Shown here in pieces: positions 10,851 through 23,228 of a DNA stretch of 64,000 bases. How positions within the stretch are numbered: the stretch's first letter is position 1; every line of letters starts with the position of its first letter. Location of the stretch: assembly GCA_907163375.1 (NCBI GenBank), contig CAJQUW010009236.1, positions 248,001 to 312,000 of the forward strand, given 5' to 3'. The notes beneath the pieces are model-generated. The model made no database searches, was not told the origin of the DNA, and saw nothing but the letters and a program-made list of their open reading frames with translations. Made by a program: the position numbers and the translations under genes. The stretch is from Prostheceraeus crozeri. Its lineage: Eukaryota; Platyhelminthes; Polycladida; Euryleptidae.

Positions 10851-11077
10851 GCTCTTTATCTATAATTTACTGACTTCATGTTTTTGAGAATATTATAGGA
10901 ATTGTCCCTCTTAATTTTGTTAATAGGCATTGGTCACAGCAGATTCATTATATTCAGGAAAATATGCTCTTTATCTATAATTTACTGACTTCATGTTTTT
11001 GAGAATATTATAGGAATTGTCCCTCTTTATTTTGTTAATAGACATTGGTCACAGCAAATTCATTATATTCAGGAAAA
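10851..11077. repeat. 115-bp tandem duplication, two copies
   Basis: GCTCTTTATCTATAATTTAC starts at 10851 and again at 10966. Both copies run through TATTATAGGAATTGTCCCTC to ATTATATTCAGGAAAA and differ at only about three to four positions. No coding content. The near identity implies a recent local duplication inside LSM4 intron 2. Confidence 0.93.
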
Positions 11078-11952
11078 GCCATTTAATATCAAGTCTACAT
11101 TTACTTATTTCAAACGTTACCAATATGATATCTTATAATAGAAATATGTTCAATCAGCATTTTGTCGCATGCACAGAATATTATTTCTATCAGTGATACA
11201 ACCTGAATGATTTTTTTCTTTATCACCTATAGGTGTTTCACTTTTTCGACCACTATTTGAAAGATTTTGTCTCAATTATTTCAAAGTCTTTTTAGAGCAC
11301 AGTGATAATAACATCAATGGTTTTGAATCACAAATACAACGGAAAATCAAAATTGTGATTTCCTGCGTACACAATGTGGAGACCATTATTTGAGAAGCAA
11401 GGTCGGTGCTGTTTCCGAAAGGAATCGTAGGTTCACAAAGATTAATACTGTTCAAGAAGTCCAACAAGATTTCCGTCTCAAGAATAGAGAAGGCTGTACT
11501 CTATGATTTCAAGTTTATCGAAAATCGTTGGTCTTGGTGCTTTGAATGCGTTGTTGCGAGCACAGGTCCATGGCCAGAAAATTTTAATCGTTTGAACAGG
11601 ACTACGAGAGGCTATTCGACGTAGGTGCTCTCTCTTCACATCCATCGATTGTGTAATTGATTATTCAAAATGACTCGGCACGAAATGAAAAGTATGTAGG
11701 AGCACCATCTTGTTGAAGCACAAGTGATTTCCTTGATCAAATGAGGATGAAGAGAACAGCAGTTTCTTCCAAGATGGATGCAACGAATTTGCGGTGTAAT
11801 AGATCACTCGATGAGTTAGTTCACGCTGAAATGATGTCAATCCTTAGGATGTGATAGCCAGGGATTTCATGGGCTTCTTCCCTGTTCAGTGAGTATTTCA
11901 GAAGTATGATAAAATGATTGGGTAGCTTCACCTAACTGCTGAGGTGGACGCT
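11078..11952. other. LSM4 intron 2, no feature recognised
   Basis: No domain or repeat identified. A 72-codon + frame at 11406-11624 lacks any recognisable feature. Confidence 0.4.
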
Positions 11953-12682
11953 TAGTCCGGCAACCAGAATGAGTTTCTGCAGGGAACGAGGCCGAAAGTG
12001 AGACTTTCACAGAATGATGTACACCCTATGCCTACTGCGAATCGGCACGTCAGCCGAGTTCTAGTGAGTTCCTCTTTTTGTCAGACAAGATCAAAGAAAA
12101 ACACATGTAAATCCAATGAGACGCAGATTGAAGTTTTTGGCTAAAATGAAATTATCTATGTTTTCTCTGATTAAACGAAAAGTACTAAGCCTAGAGTCAT
12201 GATTTTTGCCATGGAATGTCTTCAGCTCATTTTCCTTTCATTTTCATGTACCCCTGTCTATAAAGCTAAACACATTTAGATTTGGCGAGCCTCTAAATAT
12301 CGGCAAACACAAACATTTTGAGCAACTTTATCCACATTCAGCCACATTCTCACATGCTTTGCCGATTAGATGCATGATGCAGCACATGCACATCATTGGA
12401 AATTACCTGAAGACATTCCGTGTAAAAAGTATGACTCTGGGCTTAGTGCGTTTCGTCTAATCAGAGAAAACATACAAAATTTCATTTTAGCCAAAAACTT
12501 CAATCTGCGTCTCATTGGATTTAAATGTGTTTTTCTTTGAACGTGTCTGACAAAAAGAGGAACTAACTACATAGAACTCGGCTGACGTGCCGATTCGCAG
12601 TAGGCATAGGGTGCACATTATTCTGTGAAAGTCTCACTTTCGGCCTCGTTCCCTGCAGAAACTCGATCTTGCTGCCGGGCTA
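11953..12682. mobile_element. Foldback MITE, copy A (3-bp target duplication)
   Basis: 730 bp. The ends are TAGTCCGGCAACCAGAA and its inverted partner ending GCTGCCGGGCTA, flanked by GCT on both sides (11950-11952, 12683-12685). The arms are about 280 nt and very similar to each other, leaving a loop of about 150 nt. There is no transposase, and the small frame at 12206-12460 is incidental. It belongs to the same family as 47488-48204, whose loop is in the opposite orientation. A 3-bp duplication fits PIF/Harbinger-like or similar machinery, but the duplicated triplets (GCT, GTT) are not the usual TWA, so the superfamily is open. Confidence 0.92.
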
Positions 12683-12685
12683 GCT

Positions 12686-13333
12686 CGCCTTATTGCTAAA
12701 GACAATGTTGGCTCCAGTTCAGTCGTTCATCTTTGCGTTAGATGATCTGGGAGCATCAGAATAATTGTTTAGGATAATCTGCCTCTTTGAGTTCATTAAC
12801 AGGAGGGAATTTCCATGGGTGTAGTCATTAATATTTAACTATGCAATTGACTGACGATAAAGAGATACCAACCTCACATGAGATTTCTGCAATTAAGAGA
12901 TACGTGGATTATCATTGAATGAATCAACCAGAGATTGCCAAAATTCGCCCTACACACGACGATGACTTTGATCACCTCAACTTCTTGGTTTAGCGGATAA
13001 TGTCTCTAAATATCGTTGACACCTCCTACGTGATGTGCGAACTTGTCGACTTTCCTTGCTAGACTTTCTTTTCAACCGTCCAAGTGCTACTACACAATTT
13101 TCAAGCGCTATTGATTAGGAAATCATAGATGCTCCTTTTTCATTTGTTAAGTCGTCCATCGTGAAGAATGAAAATTCAATTAATGTGTATTCAAAACTGA
13201 ACATTTTGAAAATTCATCTTCGTATGTGTGTGAATGATGGCTATCGATATCCAGTTATTTAAGTGTGTCATACATGAGAAAAACTAATCAAATCAATAAT
13301 GTCAGTAGTGTTGTTGATGTGTATTTAAAATGA
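12686..13333. other. LSM4 intron 2, no feature recognised
   Basis: No repeat, RNA or coding signal that I can support. Confidence 0.4.
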
Positions 13334-13567
13334 AATCACTCCAAGTTCTTTCAGAGAGCGGTCCAGAAAGGTGAAACACCCTATTACGAAGAAATATTAA
13401 TGTCACACTGGATGGACAAATTTCATCGTTTAGGCGGCCTTTCGCTCATCGATGCGATATCACCAATCAATGATATTGTTTTCCATCTTAGATTCGACCA
13501 GCTTAGCAGTTCTCAGGGGACTTTCTTGTATGGCGATTTGCTGAAACTGATTAGACATGTGTCATAA
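13334..13567 (+). CDS. Unidentified coding-like reading frame
   Basis: An open stretch of 77 codons ends at TAA 13565-13567. An acceptor-like TTCTTTCAG precedes RAVQKGETPYYEE at about 13355. It reads with mixed, protein-like composition (ILMSHWMDKFHRLGG, FHLRFDQLSSSQGTFLYGDL) rather than the Lys/Asn/Ile/Phe-rich chance frames nearby. There is an internal ATG but no obvious start. It may be the last exon of a nested + strand gene or a transposon fragment. I do not recognise the family. Confidence 0.25.
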   Translation, partial: NHSKFFQRAVQKGETPYYEEILMSHWMDKFHRLGGLSLIDAISPINDIVFHLRFDQLSSSQGTFLYGDLLKLIRHVS

Positions 13568-14167
13568 GACTCAATTGCGAATGTTGCTATTTGCAAGTGC
13601 GCTTTCATTCCCTGCTGTAGTCAGGAGAATTTGTGGCTAATTTCTCTATTAAAGTCAGTTACAGCCGATTTCTAATATAGATGGCTCCTTCTCAGACTTG
13701 GGAGCTGAGATGCATCGATACCACCTTTTTGCTTGATAATGGCTTCGGAAGAATTTTTTAATTTAAATTAGCTGACTAATAAGTGCTGCTGAAACTGAAC
13801 TTTGTCTGAAAATCTTCAAGGATTTGGTCGAGATACCATTATACAGGATAAAATAATTTAGTCGTGATTCATGAAGCAAAATGATATCAGATACTGCTGT
13901 CTATGACGAAATGCAAATTGCTTTACAACTTACGGTCAGAGTCCGAGCCCCAACTCCTAGTCGACCATTTCATAAAAATATACATATTGCGGGGTTCTAG
14001 TTTTAGCCGCGTCTTCCCAGTTTTGTCGGCTTTTACTTTCACCAGTTATAAAAAGCCATTTTTGCTGTCAAAAAGTGAACCCTGACTTGAAAATGTCGAT
14101 ATATAAGAATATTTTGATTTTTTGTCATTTGCCGCATCTTGTCTTTTAATTATGATATTTATTTTAG

Positions 14168-14266
14168 TTGGTGGAGTTGAAGAATGGTGAAACTTACAAC
14201 GGGCATTTGGTCACTTGTGATTCTTGGATGAACATTCATCTTCGTGAAGTAATTTGCACGTCCAGG
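14168..14266 (+). CDS. LSM4: LSM4, exon 3 (Sm1 motif)
   Basis: 33 codons, phase 0 at both ends, between acceptor TATTTTAG and donor GTAAGC. This is the Sm1 motif: [20 protein letters not shown], then [13 protein letters not shown]. The Gly in GHLV and the D.W.N box, which forms the RNA-contacting loop of LSm proteins, are intact. The flanking intron to exon 4 is only 75 nt (14267-14341), in contrast with the 3.6-kb and 26.6-kb introns on either side of this pair. Confidence 0.98.
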
Positions 14267-14341
14267 GTAAGCTGGTCTACTAATTCGATTGTATAAGTAG
14301 TGTGTTTGTTCTGTATTCCATCTCCATGGAATGTATTTCAG

Positions 14342-14531
14342 GATGGTGATCGGTTTTGGAAGATGCCTGAATGTTATATCCGTGGTAACACAATTAAGTA
14401 CCTTCGTATCCCCGATGACGTTATCGATATGGTTAAGGAAGATATGCAAGCGTCTCGTATGCGAAATAGAGGAGATGGGCCTTTGAAAGGCCGCGGAGGT
14501 GGTGGCATGGGCGGTCGTGGCCGAGGACGCG
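14342..14531 (+). CDS. LSM4: LSM4, exon 4 (Sm2 motif and start of RGG tail)
   Basis: 190 nt, 63 codons plus one base. It begins [20 protein letters not shown] and carries the Sm2 signature [19 protein letters not shown], which completes the Sm fold. A charged linker ([15 protein letters not shown]) then leads into Gly/Arg repeats ([16 protein letters not shown]). It ends in phase 1 at CGCG|GTACGT. The frame stays open into the intron to a stop at 14612-14614, so intron retention would give a tail without the distal RGG repeats. Frame and motifs leave no doubt about identity. Confidence 0.98.
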
Positions 14532-14614
14532 GTACGTTAGTCTCACCCTTTCATCCACTTCGTGTGAACATTGTGTATAAAGATGGTCAAAATAGCACAA
14601 CTTTTTTTCGCTAA

Positions 14615-15859
14615 GTCGAGATTTTTGTAAAGATACACACGGTTCAACCTGTTTCAGTACTCAGTGCTTTTATCAAGATTCAAGACCCAACACCATTGGC
14701 GGGAACGATTCGATTTCCGCGTGATTCCGAATCGTGCGACTCAGTGAGCGATTGATCAAAAATCGGGCGATTCTGAATATTTTGAGAATTTCTTAAATTC
14801 AGTGACTAGAAGTTTCCAGTTAGTCTAGCTTGCATTGCTTTTGATTTCTAAACCATTCGTTTCATTATAACTTCCAGTAATATTGAAGCTATGAGACACT
14901 TAGACTATTCAGACATTAAAATGATCGTTGTCCTATTAATTAATACGGTGCTCTTGTTGTAAAGGTTTGGGAAAACAGCATTATGAATTAGTACGCATTA
15001 AGGATCGTAAAAAATGCATAATAAGTCTTTAATAAATCAAAGTATAATTGCCATTTTGCTTGTAAAGCCACTGACGAAATAGTTCAGATGAAATCCGGAT
15101 ATAGCCAAAAACATTGCTTTAATTCAACGAGGTGGAAGAGTGAGCAACTCACGCGGACACTCACGTTTTCGGCATATTTCATACGCTACTATGAAGCACC
15201 TACCAATGTTTCTACTTCGCAATTTTGATACTTTTGGTCTTTGTCTACCATATTTTATCAAACACAGCTCTAGGCATTTAGAGTCTCTTCCATCAATCTT
15301 GTATGGGAAACAAAATTATATGTATTGATTACTTCAAACCATTGGGCCTATAATAACGTTGATAAAATGTTAGAAAATATGTATTGCAGGCGGCTATATG
15401 AGAGCGCAATTGTTGCTTGGTTGGTTCATGGTGTGCTTATTAAATGTAAATCAGGCATTAATATTCTTATCACAAAATTGAGAGGCTCTGAGGGGTCCTT
15501 CTACACTGCCCAATCATTCATGTAGTGCTGAATCTGAGGATTTCTCTATCATGGTGGAAACTCAATGTAATAATTTGTTAATGCCAATACAGGGGGCGTG
15601 CCGTATGGCTTTTGACATGATTGAATCCTATTGGTCGAGCCGCCACTGATGCCGATTATAATTAATGATTACCAGGGTATATAGCGTCTTGAAAAACCTG
15701 GAAAGTCAAGGAAAATGGAATTTAGCTTCATGTAGATAATCAGTCTCTTCATTTTCAGAAAATGTTCCTGGAATGCTAGGAAATGTTTCTCCAATTGATT
15801 AGAAAGAGTAGTCATGCATCTTTCCTGTCATCTACTCAGTAGAAATCGGTAGTCAACTA
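14615..15859. other. LSM4 intron 4, 5' part; one CTGGAAA-type repeat
   Basis: No gene found. At about 15660-15800 the sequence carries ACCAGGGTATA, then AAAACCTGGAAAGTCAAGG and later TGTTCCTGGAATGCTAGG. This CTGGAAA-rich repeat type recurs near 18190-18225, 32115-32160 and 32690-32775 in this window. Confidence 0.45.
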
Positions 15860-15869
15860 TGTGTCCATC

Positions 15870-17640
15870 AGAAATGTAATGTAAAGTGATAATGTAACGA
15901 AAGCAGAACTCAGTGGACACTCTACGGAGTTAACAACAATTTGTCGTACATGCCGGCTTCTTCGTCGATTGAGATGATGAACAGTACAGTCCTTGCAGCT
16001 AGGCAAAGATAAAATTGGCTGCACTATCGCGTTTGGCATTGCCCCTTACCTGAAAGGACTTTTGCTTGATCTCTCTAAGTCACCATTCTTTGTGTGCTTA
16101 TTTGATGCATCATTGAATAAAATGTCAAATCGAGGTACTGGATGACTGTACATGTAAGGTACTGGATGGGGTATAAAGTCATCAGAAGGTGCTTGAAATC
16201 ATTGTTTCTTGGACGTACCCTGCGTCCGAATTACACAAAGCTTTTCAGGAAGCACTTAATCCCTTTGATGCTTCAAAACTCTTACAAATTGGAACATGTT
16301 CTCTTTACGTTGTCGGTGGTGCACCTCGAACAGGCGACAAGCCCGATAACATTATGAAGTTTCTTCTGAACTACTGGGAAGTGCTAAATATCTCGAGACT
16401 AGCAAATTACTTACAATTTGCAGAATGTCTCCGAGGTATTATGCGATTCGATGGGTAGAGAATGTTCCAGTTGCGGAGACAAAAATTGCTCAAATTCCTA
16501 ATTTGGAGACCTATGTCGAATATGTGACACGTATTCGACATTAAATGATCCTTTCTTGAAAGTAAGACTGTGTTTTTCGTGAGTGCAGCTCATGAGTTGG
16601 AAGTTCTTTTGACAAAATTTCGGAATGGCAAGCCAATGTTGCCATTTTTATTCGAAGCATGCGAAGCTATGATAGATTCTCTCTTACGGTGATTTATTAA
16701 ACCGACTGCGACCCATCATATGTCCACACTCCATCGATGAAACGTTCCCTTGAGGTCAGAAAATTTGCTTGATCTAAAATACATCGATGCTGGCTTTGCT
16801 GCTAGGTCGGCACTGAATTAGTTTCAGAGAGTGAGAAATCGATTTTTTGAAGATTATATAGATTTCCTACAAGAAATATTGAAAATTAGTTGATGATCAT
16901 GGCGTCTGATGGGAAACGGAAGTTCACCTTACTGAGACTAGTGCTGGAGGAGATGGTAGCACGAAAATGGATGTCTGGATTGGAAGCTGATTGCACAAAA
17001 ACTCAGTGTATATTTCACTGATAAGCAATCAATCAACCTGCCAAACCTTGACAAGACGAGCCGGCTCGCGAAAGCTCAGACGTGTACATATTTTTAATAT
17101 TAAAGTAATTTCAGCAGCAAACATGCTTTTGGGGAAACGAAGCAAACGGAAGTGAACTTCATAATGAAATCAACCAACCATTTCGTACCTCAGCCTGCTT
17201 AACGTAGAATCCGACCGACTAGATGATTACTTGCTTTCGAGAGAATCCGTCGAATTAGGAATTATTGAACTTTGCTGGCATTACTCTCTGTCTGAGTCAC
17301 ATCCAGGCTGTAGCTGAACGAGGGATCTCGATAAATAAGGATTTGATAATGTAAAACATGAAAGATCGCTCACTTATGTCTCAGAGAATAATTAGGGATC
17401 ACATACGAGCTACAATGGTGAAACCAAGCAATTTGAGGTAACAAAAAATTGATTATGTCTTCGAGAAACGCGGTAGCTCGATACAGAGAAGCCAGAAAGG
17501 AGGATAAAAAAATAAACCAATCGAAGCAAATGACCGCATCGAAAGAAAGAGGAAAGCGGAAGAAATAAAGGATAAAGAAGAAGCTGCTGTTGGAGATCCA
17601 ACGAATTGATCAAGAGATAAGTGTATCAAGGAAACAGGTT
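15870..17640 (+). pseudogene. hAT-like transposase relic (GPNVNW/ERGFS family)
   Basis: Fragments in all three + frames fit one long transposase-like protein family that I recognise from fish and marine invertebrates. In order: GIAPYLKGLLLDLSKSPFF with LFDASLNK (16035-16130), KSLFLGRTL then ASELHKAFQEALNPFDASKL, GTCSLYVVGGAPRTG, IRWVENVPVAE (about 16446-16480), AAHELEVLLTKF and KPMLPFLFEA, YIDAGFAARSAL, and the C-terminal VAERGISINK with MKDRSLMSQRIIRDHI, followed by a Lys-rich tail near 17500-17600. The ERGxSxNK region corresponds to the hAT C-terminal dimerisation segment. A stretch that should hold the GPNVNW box is deleted between LLQIG and TCSL. Many frameshifts and stops show it is dead. 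No TIRs were found. Confidence 0.8.
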
Positions 17641-20600
17641 AGGTTAGGAATTAAGCTTCATAATTTGCAATTCAAAGTCATTGATAAGGTAACTTGCATT
17701 TTAATGGTCCTGACCCCCCTCACATCGCCCAAATTTCATGACTAATGCTTGGTGACTGTTTAATTTACTATTCATCGAGACAATTCCTATTGCTCTCATT
17801 ATGATAAACATTGTTAGAGTTTATCAGAATTACATTCAATTTGTTTGAATTGTGCGGATAAAAGTAATTTCTTACCGATTATTTTAATTTTGTATTTTTT
17901 CAGTAAAAGACGTTTCAACCGTGTTTATAAACTTATCAGCCCTACTATTATAATGAACCCTTTCATAAAAGCGTGGTACTTGCTAGTTCAGTTCGGTGGA
18001 GGATTCATTGTGATGCAGATGGAATCCTATTTCGAAACTATGGCAGAAAATAAATTTTGGACATAATTTATTTAAATTAACTATTTCAACGTGTTGGTCG
18101 GTAGGAACTCACTTCCCAAGTTCGGTAGCATCTAAGGTAAAATTTAAGATAAAGCTCGCACCCTGAGTTCAGTCAACATACTAGATATACCAACTTTAAA
18201 AAAGCTGGAAAAATCAAGAAAATTGTTCAGAGAAATCGTTATGCGCTCTGATTACGACAACCTATCAAAAATATTCCTCTTATATGTCAGAATAAAATTA
18301 ACAAATATATATATATATATACACTAATTTTTTGCACTTGATAATATCCAAGCATTTGATGTAAGGTCACTGGTCAGAGAATAATGTCTTTTAGCTTAGA
18401 TTTAATCATAGATAATCTTTGGTAATTTACAAGACGTCACCAGAGCTGAATCAATTTTCCATTTTCAATAACTTATTTTTCAACTATGCTATTGATTCTC
18501 ATTCGTGATCATTACGCACATGTTTATCATAAAATTGTCGTGTTTCATTAGCCTCGACATAAACAGTCAAACTTGAAATTTTCTCAACAAGTATTCTGCA
18601 ATTTTACGACTAGCGGTTTCTTCCATCTGGCTTGGTGGTAATGTAAATCGCTTGACTTCCATTTGACAGCATTTGTTTTCTGTCCGACGTTTTGACGTCA
18701 AAGTTTAGCGCCATAACAAGGATTTAGATATAAATCTTTAGAAGCCGATCTGATTTCCGCCAGACATTTAGATAAGACTCTCGTAAATCAGAAATGGCAA
18801 TCTTAAACATGCCAGTTTAAGAATTTCAACATAAAGTAACGGCGATCCTGTACTTTGACGATTATTATCAAATCTGATCGGCATCACTTCACTTGTGACC
18901 AGACAAATGGCTAGATTTTAGAAATGATGAAGATGTTCAATAGAGAAACTATTCTATCATTCCGATACTTAGTTCGTCAGATTGTTGATGTAGACTTCTG
19001 CTTCAGCTGCAAATCAATTGTGTCTTAGGCCTCCTTGCATCATTCTTCATGCAGCCTGCGTTATTCAGCAAGCTTTGATAGCTTCTGTGTTTATGCTTGC
19101 TTTTCTCTTTTTCTGAAAAAGTGGACGTGATACTGAAAAATTGTATTGTTTGTTTGGCTATCATTTATTAATTCACATTTAAGTGACAATTGTTCGATTC
19201 AACAATTTTTATAGGCTTGCCCTTTATGATTAAGATCATCATTTTTAAATCAATTGAAGTATTGCAAAGGGAGGTTTCAGTTGCATTTTCATAAACATGC
19301 AAGTGCAGTGGGAAAAGTCCTATAAAATTTGGTCTCTAAAAGACCAAACAGTCAACTGCGAAATTTTTGTAGACACCCTGTTAAACTATCCGCACTCTTC
19401 TGATTTTTTCCTTCATTGTCGTGCTCCCATATGCTGTGCTTTCTTTCAAAGTTCTTGATTTGAGATCTTATCAACTCAGAGAAGCCCTGCGCATATTTCA
19501 TTCACAATTAACACAAGCGTCCATCTTTTTCGTATCCGTTTTATAGCCACGTCTGTCAGGCGTAAGACATTATGTGCAAACTTATGGAAAATCAACATGA
19601 AAAAGTTCTGAAAGAACAATGAGCTGATTTGGGTACATATTTTGTTGAAGGTGTTGAATTTAGAACTGTGAGTATAATAATGATTTTAATTTCATTCATT
19701 TGGCATTCAGCTTAAAGATAAATTGATGGAAGTGTGAGTGAACAAAAGACATTATTTAACGACGTATCCAAGGGATTTTTTATAGCTTAGTTATGTTGTC
19801 TTAACTGTCTGGTTTCAGCGAGAATTTCTGTTATATAATGATTTAGGCACATAAATCATGGTAATGCACTCTTTTCACTACAACAAATATTTTTTGATCA
19901 GGTGTTAGAGTGCAGTGCATAGGCATAATGAAAATGAATGTTCTTCGCAAAATTGTGCTCTAAAATCATCATTTGACACCGCTGAGCAGAATTAATACTG
20001 TTTCGGACAGTAATGAGTAGTATAGTAATGAAATTTAATTAATAATTTGATGTCGCTGTGGATAAATTTCGTCTTTTCCCAACAACAACGTTGCTAGTAC
20101 AGACATTGGAAATATCGCACCATATGAATTCTAACAAAACGTTTGCGAAAAAATTTGAGATATATATAAAGCGAATTTAACATCAGTGATGATGATTCTC
20201 CTTCAGTATTACACATAAATTGCATTACAATAATTCTTGCTTAATTACATTATAACAATTCTTACTGCAATAAGAGAACGCGTGCAGTCAACATGCGGTG
20301 CATATTCAGTGAATCTTTTGCGGTTGTCTTGAAAGGGATGTAGTCTTCCATCGAAAAGTATAATGCTGATCTTCAAATTGCAGAAATGAAATGGCACTCT
20401 GTTGTATTGACAATGAAAATAAAATGCTTTTCTGTGAACGAAAGTGCATTGAAGCGTTACTTGATTTACTTCCAACAGTATTTTGTATTGCTCAGTTTTA
20501 TCCTTTGAGATGGAAATTATTGCGACTTAGTAGACTTTCCTGATGATGTTCGTTAGGAGCGATCGGAAGATCACGTGAAACAAAACACGCAAACGAATAT

Positions 20601-21301
20601 CTGCTTTGCGGATTTCCCTTGGAAAGTAATTACAGAAATTATTAAGATTGTACCGGATATCCAGCCCTACTATACTATACTACTATAACGGGATAGTTCT
20701 GCTTTATTGACGGTTTTCTGTGGTTCACCGACCAAGCCATCAGTTGAATGTTCATTTTATTGAGTTAGGTACATATATTTCATTTTACTTCATTATGGAT
20801 CTATATTTTATATGAAACCATGGAACTCCTTGGAGACTGATGTCTAATCAATTGACATCCAATTGTTCGTCTAATTCGCTTAAATATTGAAATCGTATAT
20901 TATTCATGCACAACTAATGAACAGAAAATTGTTTGAAAATGCAGACGTCCTGAAGAAGAGGGATATTATTATACATTCTTTGTAGGTGTTCACCAAGTGG
21001 TCCGAATAGAGAGGTGATCAACGGGAATTTTCACGTGCCATATAATTTCCTTTATTCTAATAAGGCTGTTAAATGATTGTTTTATCTCCGGTCATTAATT
21101 ATTATTCATTTCTGTTGTACAATGCTTAACATTTCTCTCCAATGAGGAGCATCATTTAAAATAATTTTTTCGTTCTGTCAAAAGAACTGCTTTCTAACAA
21201 TTCTATTCTACAGTTACGAGACAGGAGTATGATCGCACTGAGGTTGGAAGGATAGATTGCGTTTGCTTACTTGAGTTGATGATTATTAAGTCGCAGCATT
21301 T
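17641..21301. other. LSM4 intron 4, no gene recognised
   Basis: AT-rich. A (TA)n microsatellite lies at 18305-18321, and a CTGGAAA-type motif (AAGCTGGAAAAATCAAG) near 18200. The small frames at 17845-18066 (+) and 20245-20475 (-) show no motif. Nothing else supported. Confidence 0.4.
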
Positions 21302-22428
21302 ATGCTACAGCCACGTCTTGTTCAATCGATTTTCACTCCTTTTGATGTCGCACAGCATCTTTCGCACCTCAAACCTAATACAGATGAAACGTGTGATCGC
21401 TGTGTGTATAATCTCATTTTAACAAGATTTTATGACGATGATTTGAAGTCCATGCAGTTGATGTTTTCGTATTGAAAGTGTGAAAACCGACTGAAAGGTT
21501 CTATTAACATGTGAGTCACTTTAATTTCCAAATATAAACGATACGTCTTGACTCAATAGTTGCTGAATTTCTCAAAGTTTTTACATTGTGATAGATTTTT
21601 ATTTGGAGACATAATACACAGCAAATATGTCGATGTTTTTACAATGTTTTTATTGTTATTTGGGATCATTTCATGGGGGAGCGGAAATTTTTTATTTTAT
21701 CACAACAGCAATAAGCCAATTACAGCAGACGATAGAAAAATTTAAAAATGCATGAAGAAAGAAAAGGTAAAATTTTATAGAATGAAATTTATAGAATTTT
21801 CTAGAATGGGTGCTAGAATTCAAGTCATTCGACAAAGCAGAATACGCTTTAAGGAAGCGGTCTTACTAAAACTAGCCCACCATTATTAATTGCTACTCAA
21901 TATACAGCTCGATGCTCGACTGATGACATCGTCTGATGGAATGCTTTCTTAGATGAAGCTGTCCAGTTATAAATTTCATTATTTTCGTCGCAAGTACTGA
22001 ATTCGCAAATTATGATATAGATGAGGCAAGAGTGATACAAGTAGCGCATTTCTAACTGTAGGTCGCGTGTCACCGAAATAATATTTCTGTGATTACGAAA
22101 CTAATCAATTAATATCAACCAGAAACATGGACAAGGCGTTCCTGAAAAGCTGTGAACAACAACATATGTGGTTTGATCAGGTTATAGAGAATCTGAAGCT
22201 CCCGCAATTGCTACCAATAACGAAAACAACCAAGCATTCTTGTTCTTCATCAGATGATTATCTCGAAGGCGAATCGTGATTCACTTGAATGAAAGCATGC
22301 GGGTGTAGTTCTCAGTTTGTTGATTATTTATCCCATTTTGTCGGCCAAATGCTGAACTTTGTCCCGGAATATGTTGATGATAAATTATTTATTAGTTTTA
22401 AGGCGATCAGTTGATGCCTATTATTATT
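21302..22428 (+). pseudogene. Unidentified coding-like debris in one frame
   Basis: Three protein-like segments share one frame. The first, 21302-21475, starts at ATG and contains FTPFDVAQHLSHLKPNTDE, TCDRCVYNLILTRFYDDDL and a stop. The second starts at ATG 22127 (MDKAFLKSCEQQHMWFDQVI to SSSDDYLEGES). It runs past two closely spaced stops (22277 and 22286) into the third, MKACGCSSQFVDYLSHFVGQ to KLFISFKAIS, ending near 22428. The last part faintly resembles the BESS or MADF-BESS regions of transposon-associated proteins, but this is a guess. It may equally be a dead host gene. The sequence between 21476 and 22126 looks non-coding. Confidence 0.3.
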
Positions 22429-23228
22429 TTCATATTTTTCCTATAACAGTTAGATGAAGTTGTTATTGAGATGAAGCCGATTAAATGCGTTGTCTGTCCG
22501 TATATAATCTGGAATTGAAAATTTGTAATTTAGAAAGTAACTAAATGTGAAAGAAGTACATGAAGTGTAATTAAAATTAAGATCTAAAATCTACCATAAT
22601 GCATAATGGGAATGATGACTAGTCCAACTGAGATAATCACAACTTTGCGGATATAAACCACGCCTCGATGTTTTTCTGCCAATATTTGTTTCAAGTAATT
22701 TTGATTTCTTTTATTAATTCTGTCAAAATTTTATGTCATTAGTTATTTGGTATTTTTAGCCTTGACTTTCTGATACTGTCTTATACTTTGATGTGTCTAC
22801 GTACGCTAATGGAAACAGAAGATAGTGCAAGCCAAGATTTCCATATTCAGATGACATGAGTTACTTTGCAAGCTACCCGTCCTGACATTACATGGTGGAC
22901 AGTAAATTTGAATTTTGACTCATGTGTCCGGTAGCAACTACTTCACTAATTCCTCAGTTCAAAACGAGCAACAAGTTGATAATCTGCTTGTGAGTGTAAC
23001 AGCTGTAGGGGACGAAGGATATCTTTGAGCCATGTGTTCAGGTTTTTAGACTGAGCGAACCATCTGCTTCAATTACTTGGTGATATAACTATTGTTACTA
23101 AGTCGTGCGTGACTATTTCGACCCTTATTCGTGTTAACTTATTCTTCTCATTAATTATTATGGACTATAATTATGTTCATTGTGAAATATATAACATAAC
23201 AATATATGATGTTAACTAGTCAAAGATC

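Noticed and set aside
18305-18321. (TA)n run as a possible TATA promoter
   Set aside because: A plain microsatellite with no downstream exon.
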